Positions 27,699 through 35,296 of a DNA stretch of 64,000 nucleotides are shown here, one piece after another (position 1 is the first letter of the stretch; each line of letters begins with the position of its first letter). The notes beneath the pieces were generated by a model. The model saw only the letters and a program-made list of their open reading frames with translations. It was not told the DNA's origin and did no database searches. The stretch is from Actinobacteria bacterium 69-20 (GTDB taxonomy: Bacteria; Actinomycetota; Actinomycetes; Mycobacteriales; Nakamurellaceae): contig MKSW01000011.1 of assembly GCA_001897425.1 (NCBI GenBank), positions 1 to 64,000 of the forward strand. The letters are read 5' to 3'. Position numbers and translations under genes: made by a program.

Positions 27699-28013
27699 AT
27701 GAAATTCAGCGACCTCGACGAGGCCGCGGGCCGCGACGAAACCGTTGCGGAACGAGACATGCACGATCGGCATCGTGCCGTGCTGCGCGCCGCGCTCCGA
27801 GCCGGAATCGCCATCCGGGACGCCCGCGAAGAAGCGGGTCTCACCCAAACCGAACTCGCAGCGCGCATCGGCATCGCCCAATCCGCACTGTCCCGGATCG
27901 AGGCAGGCCGTGCGAACCTCACCCTCGGAACGCTGCAACGGGTCACCGAGGCACTCGATCTACCGCTTCGGCTCGCCGTCGGAACCCACGACATCACCAT
28001 CACCGCCGCATAA
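27699..28013 (+). CDS. XRE-family helix-turn-helix regulator
   Basis: From ATG 27699 the product has 104 residues; TTG 27681 in the same frame is possible, because AGGAG is only three bases from the ATG. A Cro/CI-type helix-turn-helix domain covers about 41-95, with 'LTQTELAARIGIAQSALSRIEAG' as recognition region. Such short proteins with a polar N-terminal extension are often HigA/MqsA-like antitoxins, but no toxin gene adjoins it, so it may be an orphan or a plain repressor. Confidence 0.82.
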   Translation: MKFSDLDEAAGRDETVAERDMHDRHRAVLRAALRAGIAIRDAREEAGLTQTELAARIGIAQSALSRIEAGRANLTLGTLQRVTEALDLPLRLAVGTHDITITAA

Positions 28014-28096
28014 CCGGAAGCGAATCCGTTAGCGGTGAGGGCGGGTCGAGGGTGCGCGCCGATCGGTGGAGCGGCCGCGGGCTCTTCGCGCATGGG

Positions 28097-29446
28097 TCAG
28101 ATCCCCGGGTTGCCGGCTGCGGTGAGTTCGTCCAGTTCGCGCAGCAGGCGGGTGCATGTAGCTGCGATGTCGGGACAAAGGCTCGGGTCAGCGATGACGG
28201 TGATGGTGAGGGTCCCGGCATAGGACAGGGCAGTGAACGCGATACCGACGTTGCCGGCGATCGGGCTGATCGCCTCGATGCCAGTGATCGGTGTGCCGAG
28301 CAGGTGCAGCCGCGTATCCGGCCCGCGGATGTTGGTCAGAAACGTGTTGACCAACCGCTGCCGGTCGATGAACCAGGCGAACAGGTGCAGCCGGGCAAGG
28401 CCTCGGAATGCGACGCCCAGGATGAGCGCGGAACTCCCGCGTCCGGATCGTGTGCTGCGCCATTTCTGCCGGTCCCGGCTCGTCGCGGCCGCGACGGCGG
28501 CAAGTCGGTCCCGCGGCGGACCGACCGTGGGGACGCGGACGGGCATGACGCCGACCCGGTTGCCGAGCCGGTCGGCTCCGGCGTTCGGCCGACCCGAGAC
28601 GGGCACGGAGATGACGATGTCGTCGACGGCCTCGCCGCGGGCGCGCAGCGTGCCGCCGAACGTGCCGCCGACGGCGGCGAGCAGCACATCGTTCACGGTG
28701 GCCCCGGAACGATGCGCGGCATCCACCACTGCGGCCAGCGGGACCCGGGTCACCCCGAGGGTCCGTCGCCGGCCGATCGGCCGGTTCAGCGAGGTCCGCG
28801 CCGCCAGGCGATGACCGCTGCCGCCCCGCGCGCCCCCGGCCAGTTCCGACACCGCAGCCCGCAGGCGCCGCGCCACCGCCGGCAACTCCCGCAGCGCCCG
28901 GATCCGAGCGGCGCCCACATCGCGGATCAGGTCGGCTCGGGTGGGCGCGGGTCCGGGGAACGCAGTGAGCGGTGTCGTGGCGTCGGAGTCGACGAGTTCG
29001 CTCAACGCGGCCAGGCCGCCGATCCCATCGGCCAGCATGTGATGCAGCGTGAGAACGACCGCGTGGCACCCGCCTTCCGCATCAGTGAACAGGGTGGCCC
29101 GCCACAGCGGCCGATCGCGCGGCAACGGGCAGGCGACATCGGAGGCCGCGACGGCCCTCAGCTCGGACTCACCGGGCACGCGCGGCGAGACGTGCCTGCG
29201 GACATGTCGGGCAATGTCGAATGCGCCGTCATCAACCCACACCGGACGCCCCAGGCCCACCGGGACGACCACCAGGCGCTGGCGCAGCCGCCCGACCCGA
29301 GAGACGCGTTCGCCCAGGGCCCCGACCACCGCCGCCACCGGGATCGGGCTGCCCAGTCGCAGGATCGCCCCCATCTGCTGAGGCCCTGCCGGTGTCTCGG
29401 TCACCAGTTCCGTCAGGTCGTTGGGGCTGACTCTCTCGACGTTCAC
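28097..29446 (-). CDS. Wax ester synthase/diacylglycerol acyltransferase (WS/DGAT)
   Basis: The product has 449 residues with the acyltransferase motif HHMLADG at 135-141, matching HHxxxDG of the bifunctional WS/DGAT family. The C-terminal DUF1298 part contains '[16 protein letters not shown]'-like sequence. These enzymes esterify acyl-CoA to diacylglycerol or long-chain alcohols at the inner membrane and droplet surface, storing triacylglycerol. GTG 29446 was chosen by alignment to the usual start. The gene is divergent from the DUF4389 cluster, and a DosR-like box lies in the shared upstream region (29597-29611). Several mycobacterial relatives, such as tgs1, belong to the DosR regulon. Confidence 0.92.
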   Translation of the reverse strand: MNVERVSPNDLTELVTETPAGPQQMGAILRLGSPIPVAAVVGALGERVSRVGRLRQRLVVVPVGLGRPVWVDDGAFDIARHVRRHVSPRVPGESELRAVAASDVACPLPRDRPLWRATLFTDAEGGCHAVVLTLHHMLADGIGGLAALSELVDSDATTPLTAFPGPAPTRADLIRDVGAARIRALRELPAVARRLRAAVSELAGGARGGSGHRLAARTSLNRPIGRRRTLGVTRVPLAAVVDAAHRSGATVNDVLLAAVGGTFGGTLRARGEAVDDIVISVPVSGRPNAGADRLGNRVGVMPVRVPTVGPPRDRLAAVAAATSRDRQKWRSTRSGRGSSALILGVAFRGLARLHLFAWFIDRQRLVNTFLTNIRGPDTRLHLLGTPITGIEAISPIAGNVGIAFTALSYAGTLTITVIADPSLCPDIAATCTRLLRELDELTAAGNPGI

Positions 29447-29882
29447 GGACCAATCGTGCTCCGCTCGCCGCGAGCCTGCGAGCTCGCCTCCGTCGGTCGG
29501 TATGCAAGCCGATCTCGGCAGCGACGATCCACGGCCATCCACGGCAAGGTCCGGTGATGAACTGGTCGCCGCCCCAGCGGCGCAGGTGCAGTTCTCGGGA
29601 CCTTGGGCCCTGGTAGCACCCCGCCCAGCGCCGGCAGGCCGCCCGAGCCCGCGAGCAGCGCGCGCAGGACTGGGGCTACGCCCGCCGCGCCCAAATCCGC
29701 CAGGACATGAAGACCCTCCTCGGCCGCTACCGTGCCGGCGCTCCGCACCCACCCGCCAAGACACTGGTTGTCGATCGGCCAGGGAAGGTCGTTTCTCCTT
29801 GTGCTTGAGGGTCTTTCGGCTCTTGGTCTTGCCGTTGCGCGGGGGCAGCGTGGAGGCCGACGACCGGGGAGGTACTTGCGAG
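29447..29882. other. 436-bp divergent intergenic region of the wax ester synthase and DUF4389 genes
   Basis: No gene is convincing here, although a basic frame of about 60 residues (roughly 29620-29808, plus strand) resembles part of some unrecognised protein and may be a remnant. The region holds the DosR-like box at 29597-29611 and a weaker variant GGGTCTTTCGGCTC near 29811. The ribosome-binding site of the DUF4389 gene lies at its right end. Confidence 0.5.
29597..29611. promoter_or_regulatory. DosR (DevR)-box-like palindrome
   Basis: GGGACCTTGGGCCCT agrees with the mycobacterial DosR consensus GGGACTWWAGTCCC at 11 of 14 positions and is almost the same as GGGACCTATGGCCCT at 32208-32222. 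It lies 151 bp upstream of the wax ester synthase start and 272 bp before the DUF4389 start, so either could be controlled. Binding is inferred from similarity only; no DosR-like regulator is identified with certainty in this window. Confidence 0.45.
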
Positions 29883-30587
29883 ATGTCTGTCGTCGACTAC
29901 CCCGTCCATGTGGACGCCACTGTGGACGGCGGGTTGAGCCGGTGGTTGTGGCTGGTCAAGTGGCTGCTGCTGGTTCCGCACTTCGTGATGCTGGCGTTTC
30001 TGTGGCTGGCGTTCGTCGCGGTGAGTGTCGTCGTGTTTTTCGCGATCTTGTTTGCTGGCCGCTACCCGCGGGACCTGTTCGAGTTCAATGTCGGTGTGCT
30101 GCGCTGGACGTGGCGTGTGTCGTTCTACGCCTACGGCGCGTTGGGCACCGACCGTTATCCGCCGTTCACCCTGTCCGATGTGCCGAGCTATCCGGCACAT
30201 TTCGACGTCGACTATCCCGACCACCTCTCGCGCGGGCTGGTTCTAGTCAAGTGGTGGCTGCTGGCGATCCCGCACTATCTGGTTGTCGCGCTGTTCATCG
30301 GCGGCGGATGGGTCAGTGACGAAAGGACAGCGGGTGCGCCGGGGCTGATCGGGCTGCTGGTGCTGGTCGCCGCGATCGTGCTGCTGTTCACCGACCGCTA
30401 CCCGCCGCAGATCTTCGACTTCGTCCTCGGAATGAACCGTTGGGCGCTCCGCGTGGCCGCCTACGCGGGGCTCATGACCGACCGATATCCACCCTTCCGG
30501 CTGGACCTCGGCGGGCACGAGGCGGCCGGCACTGTCAGGATCGCACCGCCGGAGCCGCCACGCGCGCCAGCCGGTGACGCGGTCTGA
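29883..30587 (+). CDS. DUF4389 membrane protein
   Basis: The product has 234 residues with two homologous halves, each containing a paired hydrophobic stretch and the motif 'RYP...FxF(N/V)xGxxRW..RV..YA', then 'TDRYPPF'. About four to five membrane helices result. DUF4389 has no known function. ATG 29883 follows GGGGAGG. The gene leads a cluster of five same-strand genes (DUF4389, a 54-residue protein, SRPBCC, two membrane proteins) with short gaps, and is divergent from the wax ester synthase. Confidence 0.85.
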   Translation: MSVVDYPVHVDATVDGGLSRWLWLVKWLLLVPHFVMLAFLWLAFVAVSVVVFFAILFAGRYPRDLFEFNVGVLRWTWRVSFYAYGALGTDRYPPFTLSDVPSYPAHFDVDYPDHLSRGLVLVKWWLLAIPHYLVVALFIGGGWVSDERTAGAPGLIGLLVLVAAIVLLFTDRYPPQIFDFVLGMNRWALRVAAYAGLMTDRYPPFRLDLGGHEAAGTVRIAPPEPPRAPAGDAV

Positions 30588-30614
30588 TGCGACCGCATTG
30601 TTGAGGAGGCTGTG

Positions 30615-30779
30615 ATGACGCTCATCTGGTTGATCGTCTGGTTCATCGCCAATAACATCGGCGGTCACGAGCCGTTGATCTTCAACCCCGTCAATGCCTG
30701 GGCGGGCACACTCATACTGGCGATCGCGCTCGACCTGGGTGCCGCGCACGCGCGGCCGAGACCCAAGCGCCCGCAATGA
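30615..30779 (+). CDS. 54-residue membrane protein
   Basis: ATG 30615 follows GAGGAGG (30604-30610) at a good distance. The product has one or two hydrophobic stretches, 'TLIWLIVWFIANNIGG' at the N-terminus and 'AGTLILAIALDLGAA' near the C-terminus, and ends in a basic Pro-rich tail. It starts 27 bp after the DUF4389 gene and probably shares its transcript. Family unknown. Confidence 0.65.
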   Translation: MTLIWLIVWFIANNIGGHEPLIFNPVNAWAGTLILAIALDLGAAHARPRPKRPQ

Positions 30780-30979
30780 TCGACAGGCCGACCGCGTCTC
30801 CGCGTGGGTCGGGACGCTGCCGGTCGCCCCGTGGACGGTGCGGGCGCCGGAGCGGCAGCTGCGCCAGCACACCGGTGCCGTGACGGCGGGAAGGCCCGGA
30901 GCCGACGCTGACGCCTCCGCGGCAGCGAGCGAAACGCCGCAGCGACCACGGCAACCTGATGATCGTGAGGGAGCACGTC

Positions 30980-31420
30980 ATGGCGCACATCTCTGGGGAA
31001 GTCACGATCGACGCACTCGTCGAGGAGGTGTTCGACCTGGTCGCCGACGAGCGAACCGAGCCCAGATACAACCCCCGGATCGCTTCTGCCGAGAAGCTGA
31101 GCGACGGGCCGGTCGGCGAGGGAACCCGCTTCACTGCTCAACCCAAGGGCATGGGCGCCAGGGGCCAGATGAGCATCGAGATCTCGCAGTACGACAGACC
31201 ACGCCGACTTCACAACATCGTCCGCTCGTCGTATATGCACGTCGACGGCACCCTCACCTTCACCCCGGTGGATGGCCGAACCCTGCTGCGCTGGGACTGG
31301 AACATGCGCCTCGTCGGGCCGATGCGGGTGCTGTCCCCGGGGCTCGCCCTGCTCGGCCCGCGCTGGGAGCGCCGCAACTGGGTCGGGCTCAAGCGGTTTG
31401 TCGAATCCGGTGGCCGCTGA
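30980..31420 (+). CDS. SRPBCC-superfamily (polyketide cyclase/dehydrase-like) protein
   Basis: The product has 146 residues with the START/Bet v1-like pattern: 'VTIDALVEEVFDLVADERTEPRYNPRI' opens the fold and a long C-terminal helix 'WVGLKRFVESGGR' closes it. Such proteins hold a hydrophobic ligand in a cavity; the ligand is unknown. ATG 30980 has GAGGGAG upstream. It follows the small membrane protein by 200 bp and precedes a membrane protein by 43 bp. Confidence 0.82.
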   Translation: MAHISGEVTIDALVEEVFDLVADERTEPRYNPRIASAEKLSDGPVGEGTRFTAQPKGMGARGQMSIEISQYDRPRRLHNIVRSSYMHVDGTLTFTPVDGRTLLRWDWNMRLVGPMRVLSPGLALLGPRWERRNWVGLKRFVESGGR

Positions 31421-31463
31421 GCGCAGGTAGGCGACCAGTGCCCCGGGAAGTCGAAGGAGCACC

Positions 31464-32009
31464 GTGATCACGTTGGTGGGCGGCGTGGCTGCGGTGCTGG
31501 CGGCAGCCACCCTGCTCGGCAGCATCGCGGGCATGTCCATGGGTCGACGGCGATGGTCCCCATGGCTGGCTGTCCTGTACGGGTACAACGCCCGGTATCG
31601 GGTCACTTCCCGCGACGCGTTGCGGGGCGTTCACCCGGTCGATATCGCCCTGCTGTTGCTCGCCGGCGCGACGTATGCAGGTTTCTGGCCCGGACCCGGC
31701 ACGGGCCACGTCGTGTGGATGACGCTCGCGATCGCTCAACCCCTACTGGGCGTCCCCCTGCTGATGGTGACCAAGCTCTCCGGCCGGTCAGGGTTGATGG
31801 GCGGCGCCCTTGTCCTGTCGATACTCATGCTCGTCTCTGGCACGTCGGCTCCGGTCGCCTGGTTGGGTCTGTCAGCAAGCATCCTGCTGCTGGTCGGCGA
31901 CTTCGGGACGACGACGCGACCCTCGCGGCTCCTCGCCGGCGCCCTCGGCGTCGGCTATGGCGCGCTGCTCGTCTGGTTCGGCGCACTCGCGGCGCTGCTG
32001 CTCACCTAA
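31464..32009 (+). CDS. Membrane protein, unknown
   Basis: The product has 181 residues and starts at GTG 31464 with GAAGGAG upstream. Five hydrophobic segments can be seen, with a basic loop 'MSMGRRRWSPWLAVLYGYNARYR' after the first. I recognise no family. A compact hairpin 18 bp past the stop (32028-32045) could end the transcript of the DUF4389 cluster. Confidence 0.72.
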   Translation: MITLVGGVAAVLAAATLLGSIAGMSMGRRRWSPWLAVLYGYNARYRVTSRDALRGVHPVDIALLLLAGATYAGFWPGPGTGHVVWMTLAIAQPLLGVPLLMVTKLSGRSGLMGGALVLSILMLVSGTSAPVAWLGLSASILLLVGDFGTTTRPSRLLAGALGVGYGALLVWFGALAALLLT

Positions 32010-32027
32010 CGACGGGAAGGCTCTTGC

Positions 32028-32045
32028 CCAGCCGGCGTCGGCTGG
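32028..32045 (+). terminator. Hairpin after the DUF4389 cluster
   Basis: CCAGCCG and CGGCTGG pair perfectly around a four-base loop, 18 bp after the stop at 32009. There is no T-run, as is common in high-GC actinobacteria. Function as a terminator is inferred from position. Confidence 0.45.
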
Positions 32046-32207
32046 CGGCTGCACCACTTCGTCGCGGGTCTGCCCGCGGTGAATCAGGTCGCAGCGCAAC
32101 GGGGCTCAGGCGCCGGACCCGGCCCAGTGGCACACCACGCGGTCTGGTGATGTCAGTGGCCGCGGCCCTCGGGTGTCCTGCGACACTGTGACCCTGCGAC
32201 AGGCGGC

Positions 32208-32222
32208 GGGACCTATGGCCCT
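32208..32222. promoter_or_regulatory. DosR (DevR)-box-like palindrome upstream of a membrane protein gene
   Basis: GGGACCTATGGCCCT matches the DosR core consensus GGGACTWWAGTCCC at 11 of 14 positions. It lies 98 bp before ATG 32320 and 22 bp before a TAGCGT -10 candidate. The recurrence of nearly the same 15-mer at 29597 makes chance less likely. Confidence 0.48.
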
Positions 32223-32319
32223 GCCGCCGGGACGCGCGCGCCTCTAGCGTGAGCGTGGGACGGCGGCCTCGGCCGCCTCGGGCCAGAGCCGGCCGCCCCC
32301 CGCTGAGGGAGGCTCGGCC

Positions 32320-33192
32320 ATGGCCACGGTTCGCGACGAGCACCGGGTGCGGCAGCCAGCCGCCGGCCTGCTCGGCACCAGAGTCGCGGTGCTCGTGTGG
32401 GTGGTCGCGGCGCTGGCGCTGGCGGCCGCGGTGCTCGGGCTCGTCATCGACGGGATCTACGCCGGCCCCCGGTCGACGGCCGAGATCCTCCGGGGCTATG
32501 ACCTCGTCACCACGGTCCTGGTCGTGCCCGCGCTGAGCGTGGCCGCGCTCCGGGCACGGGCCGGGTCGCTGCTGGGTCAGCTGGTGACAGCGGGCCTCCT
32601 CGCCGACCTGGTCTACGGGTACGCGTTCTATGTGTTCGGCGCCGGCTTCAACGCCTTGTTCCTGCTCCACATCGCGCTCTTCTCCGCAAGCCTCACCGCC
32701 CTCGTGCTGACTATCGCGGGGTTGAACATGAGCGCCGTGGCCGAGTGGTTCCGCGGGGTCAGGCACGTCTGGCCGGCGGCCGTGGCGCTGGGTCTGCTCG
32801 CTGTCTCCCTGGGCGGCATGTGGATCTCGGCGGGGGTGACCAATGCCGTCACCGGCACCGTGCCCGCGGGCAGCGCCATGGTCGAGACAGACCAGATCAT
32901 CCATCTGAGCATGGTGCTTGACCTTGCCATCCAGGTGCCGCTGTATGCCGCCGCCACCGTGCTGGTGTGGCGCCGGACCGGCTGGGGCTACCTGCTGGCG
33001 TTCGTTGCGCTCGTCTCGGGGATCCCCGAGCAGCTCAGCTACCTTGCCGCGATGCCCCTGCAGGTGATCGCGGGCGTCCCGGAGGCCGTTCCGCTCGAGC
33101 CGCTCGAACCGGCGATCCTCGCGATGTACGTCCTCGGGCTCGTGATGCTCCTGGCCGGGCGACCTCAACACGCCGCAGAGGTCACCTCCTGA
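32320..33192 (+). CDS. Polytopic membrane protein, unknown
   Basis: The product has 290 residues with seven or eight hydrophobic segments distributed along its length and a short polar C-terminus. ATG 32320 follows GAGGGAGG. No catalytic or transport motif is recognised. It may be under control of the DosR-like box upstream. About 195 bp without a gene follow, then the minus-strand remains of a lipoprotein gene. Confidence 0.75.
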   Translation: MATVRDEHRVRQPAAGLLGTRVAVLVWVVAALALAAAVLGLVIDGIYAGPRSTAEILRGYDLVTTVLVVPALSVAALRARAGSLLGQLVTAGLLADLVYGYAFYVFGAGFNALFLLHIALFSASLTALVLTIAGLNMSAVAEWFRGVRHVWPAAVALGLLAVSLGGMWISAGVTNAVTGTVPAGSAMVETDQIIHLSMVLDLAIQVPLYAAATVLVWRRTGWGYLLAFVALVSGIPEQLSYLAAMPLQVIAGVPEAVPLEPLEPAILAMYVLGLVMLLAGRPQHAAEVTS

Positions 33193-33386
33193 TGCGGCCA
33201 TCGGCCCACAAGCACCGCAAAGGCACGCCGACGGGCCGGATTCGTGCGGAAAGGAGTCCTCGCGCGGGACGGCGTCCGCCTTACCGAGCCCTGCGCCAAC
33301 GAGGCAGAGGTGACCCACTGCCGGGCATAGCCGTACCCACACGCCTCAGGCGGCTGTCCGGTAGCAGATCGAGGACTGGGTTTCCA

Positions 33387-33721
33387 TCATTGCGTAGGGT
33401 CAGGACCGAGCCAGGTTGTTTCTGCGCGCATTCCTCTTAGGTGGTCAGTGGGGTCTGGCTCCACGCGACAGCGGAACTGCCTTCCTGTGGAGGGCAACTG
33501 CCCCTCAACCGTCCAAGCCTTTTCACTTTGGTTCACCTGTGTATGCAAGTTGTCCAAGTCACTTTGCTCGGTATCGGGTAGCTGGGAACGCAGCGCACTC
33601 ACGCAGGTTGCGCTCGCCTTTGCGGCAGCGTCCGGGTCGGGCCGCCACATCCAGCCATTACGCCCACAGCCAGTGCGGCAGTCACCATAAGCGTCGTCGT
33701 CACGAATTTGATCCTGATCAT
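33387..33721 (-). pseudogene. Frameshifted lipoprotein gene
   Basis: From ATG 33721 the frame encodes a lipoprotein signal peptide, basic then hydrophobic, with lipobox 'VMAGC' at about residues 21-25. It then runs out of register at 'GGPTRTLPQ' and stops. From about 33650 another minus-strand frame continues with a sensible secreted domain ('AKASATCVSALRSQL', 'FRCRVEPDPTDHLRGM') to the stop at 33387. Joining the two by one base in the GC-rich run after the lipobox would give a lipoprotein of about 110 residues. A real mutation and a sequencing error are both possible. Confidence 0.55.
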
Positions 33722-33879
33722 CAGGGGGAACGATGCCATAGCGGACGGTTGGATTCGGCCACGTCCGCTGATCCAGCATCGGCACTCGCGTTCCGCAAGC
33801 CGATGCTCATCGATACAGGTCTGCCGATGACAGATCATGTGCCGCTCCGGTGATCGAGAGCGAGGGAGAGACCGATGCT

Positions 33880-34155
33880 TCATCGACGGACACCGAAGTC
33901 GATGCGCTGAACCTGCGCGGACGAACGCCCTAGCGGCAACCAACCCGGCAACGAGATCGTTTCGCTGATGACCGAACCGTCGCGGACAGCGTCGAGGACG
34001 CGCGTGCGGACCAATCGGCGCCCACGATGAACTCTCTCGACCTCGTATTCGCCGCGCAACACCGCCGCCACGACATCGACCACGACAGAGGTCCACGGCC
34101 GACCTGCATCACCCTCGGCCGCGTCGACGTGCTCATGCGTACCAAGCCAGCCCAC
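33880..34155 (-). CDS. Hypothetical 91-residue protein or protein fragment
   Basis: The frame from GTG 34155 has codon positions and residue patterns typical of a real protein ('PWTSVVVDVVAAVLRGEYEVERVHRG', 'IDFGVR' at the end), but no ribosome-binding site at a proper distance and no recognised family. The first residues may be wrong, or the 5' part may be in another frame. It has no signal peptide or membrane helix. Confidence 0.35.
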   Translation of the reverse strand: MGWLGTHEHVDAAEGDAGRPWTSVVVDVVAAVLRGEYEVERVHRGRRLVRTRVLDAVRDGSVISETISLPGWLPLGRSSAQVQRIDFGVRR

Positions 34156-34393
34156 CCCCGCACTTCGCCAGCGTCTCCTCCGACACTCACGCCCGAACCC
34201 TAGAGTCCACCAAGTCCCTTCCGGGTACCTCGCACACGACCAGATCTGACGCTATCCACGCGTTGCCAGCCGACGCCTCGGGCTGAGCGGGACGCGATGC
34301 CCCGTCGCGCCCGTCCGATGGTGTTCCCCGGGACCCGCGCGCTCTACGGCACGGGCGGTCTGTACGACGTTTCCCGTCCGGCCGGGCTGGTTC

Positions 34394-34717
34394 TCAGTTT
34401 CGTTCGCCACCCAGATGGATTGGGATGCGGTGTTCTTCGTCGAAGACGGCGGCGAGTTCCAAGTCCGCGCCGAGCGCTTCGAGATACTGGCGCAACGTGG
34501 ACACCCGCACATCGTCGGCGTGTTCGAGCTTGGAGATCGCCCCTTGGGTGATCTCCAACCGGCCGGCAAGCTCGGCCTGGCTGACGGCCTTCGAGCGGCG
34601 CAGCTCGTGCAGGCGGATCTCCTCCAGGGTCTCGACCCTTTTGGCCGCAAGCCGTTCGGCCGCGCCGGGTCGGGCGCGCACGTCGCGGCGCAGATCCGAA
34701 AAGTTGGTGCGTGCCAT
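34394..34717 (-). CDS. higA: Antitoxin of a HigBA-type pair (XRE helix-turn-helix)
   Basis: The product has 107 residues with an N-terminal helical region that would bind the toxin and an XRE helix-turn-helix domain at about 44-85 ('VSQAELAGRLEITQGAISKLEHADD'). ATG 34717 begins two bases after the toxin stop. The toxin-first order is typical of higBA. The protein should neutralise HigB and repress the promoter at 35085-35121, where inverted half-sites TATGAG/CTCATA are seen. Confidence 0.88.
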   Translation of the reverse strand: MARTNFSDLRRDVRARPGAAERLAAKRVETLEEIRLHELRRSKAVSQAELAGRLEITQGAISKLEHADDVRVSTLRQYLEALGADLELAAVFDEEHRIPIHLGGERN

Positions 34718-34719
34718 GG

Positions 34720-35076
34720 TCAGATCAGTCCTTCCTCGCTCAGGTCCGCGAGGTGTTGGTCGTACAGGTCGTCGGCCAGTGGAACGGCCTGGCGGTACCA
34801 GGAGTTCCACTGCCCTGTCTTGTCCCCACCGAGCAGCAAAATCGCCGTCCTGCGCGGGTCGAACGCGAACAGCACCGGCAGCACGCCGTCCTTCGACCCG
34901 CGCAGTTCCTTCATGTTCTGGTGTCGCGAACTGTGAATGCGGTCGACTACCGGCCGGCCCAGGGCCGGGCCGCGCTCGGAGAGTAGATCGATCCGGTCCG
35001 TGAGTGACTCCTGCTGGTCCTGGTTCAACTCGCGCCACCACGCCAAGAACTCGTCGGTGACCTCGACCTCCCACAT
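34720..35076 (-). CDS. higB: RelE/HigB-like toxin (Gp49 family)
   Basis: From ATG 35076 the product has 118 residues beginning 'MWEVEVTDEFLAWW', the common start of this family. Conserved parts follow: 'ERGPALGRPVVDRIHSSRHQNMKEL' and 'LFAFDPRRTAILLLGGDKTG'. HigB toxins cleave mRNA on the ribosome. An upstream in-frame ATG at 35106 is less likely, because the best promoter (-35 TTGATT 35108-35113, 17-bp spacer, -10 CATACT 35085-35090, all minus strand) would start transcription at about 35078 and make the message leaderless. Confidence 0.88.
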   Translation of the reverse strand: MWEVEVTDEFLAWWRELNQDQQESLTDRIDLLSERGPALGRPVVDRIHSSRHQNMKELRGSKDGVLPVLFAFDPRRTAILLLGGDKTGQWNSWYRQAVPLADDLYDQHLADLSEEGLI

Positions 35077-35084
35077 CACCGTCC

Positions 35085-35121
35085 AGTATGAGGCATAACT
35101 CATCATGAATCAATACTCATA
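35085..35121 (-). promoter_or_regulatory. higBA promoter with overlapping inverted repeats
   Basis: On the minus strand TTGATT and CATACT are spaced by 17 bp. The outer hexamers TATGAG (35087-35092) and CTCATA (35116-35121) are exact complements, and an inner pair ATGAG/CTCAT spans 35088-35103. The AT-rich site covers the whole promoter, fitting autorepression by the HigA/HigB complex. Confidence 0.65.
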
Positions 35122-35171
35122 CCCCTATTGTGGCGGCTTCAGCCAGCGACGGTCGACGGATCAGGCGCCGT

Positions 35172-35237
35172 TCTCTGGCCAAGGAACGCCAGCGCAAGGG
35201 CATTGCGCAGGCCAGGAAGAAGGGCGCCGAAAGAGGG
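35172..35237 (+). pseudogene. Scrap of a serine recombinase (resolvase) gene
   Basis: In frame, the DNA encodes 'LAKERQRKGIAQARKKGAERG', which fits the conserved end of the resolvase catalytic domain (RQReGIAxAKxkGvyxG). Nothing before or after continues the homology. It lies between the HigBA operator and the 31-bp repeat. This is a short match, so the call is tentative. It suggests that a mobile element once stood here. Confidence 0.45.
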
Positions 35238-35249
35238 CCGCCGGGCCGT

Positions 35250-35290
35250 GGCGCGCTTCGCGGTACCGCCGGGTATGACGCTGTTCGGCC
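35250..35290. repeat. 31-bp repeat plus TATGACGCTGTTCGGCC box
   Basis: Positions 35250-35280 match 24708-24738 with one difference. They run into a member of the dispersed motif, TATGACGCTGTTCGGCC (35274-35290), that ends 7 bp from the stop codon of the next gene. No gene is present. Confidence 0.7.
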
Positions 35291-35296
35291 CGGACA

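Larger units (their letters stand above)
32010..32319. other. 310-bp intergenic region with hairpin and promoter-like sites
   Basis: No gene is visible. The region begins with a terminator-like hairpin (32028-32045) and contains a DosR-like box (32208-32222), followed at 22 bp by TAGCGT (32245-32250) as possible -10 element. The box would then overlap or touch the -35 position, as in DosR-activated promoters. Confidence 0.5.

Noticed and set aside
29620..29808. Basic frame of about 60 residues upstream of the DUF4389 gene
   Set aside because: No start codon with ribosome-binding site and no recognised family; mentioned only as a possible remnant within the intergenic entry.
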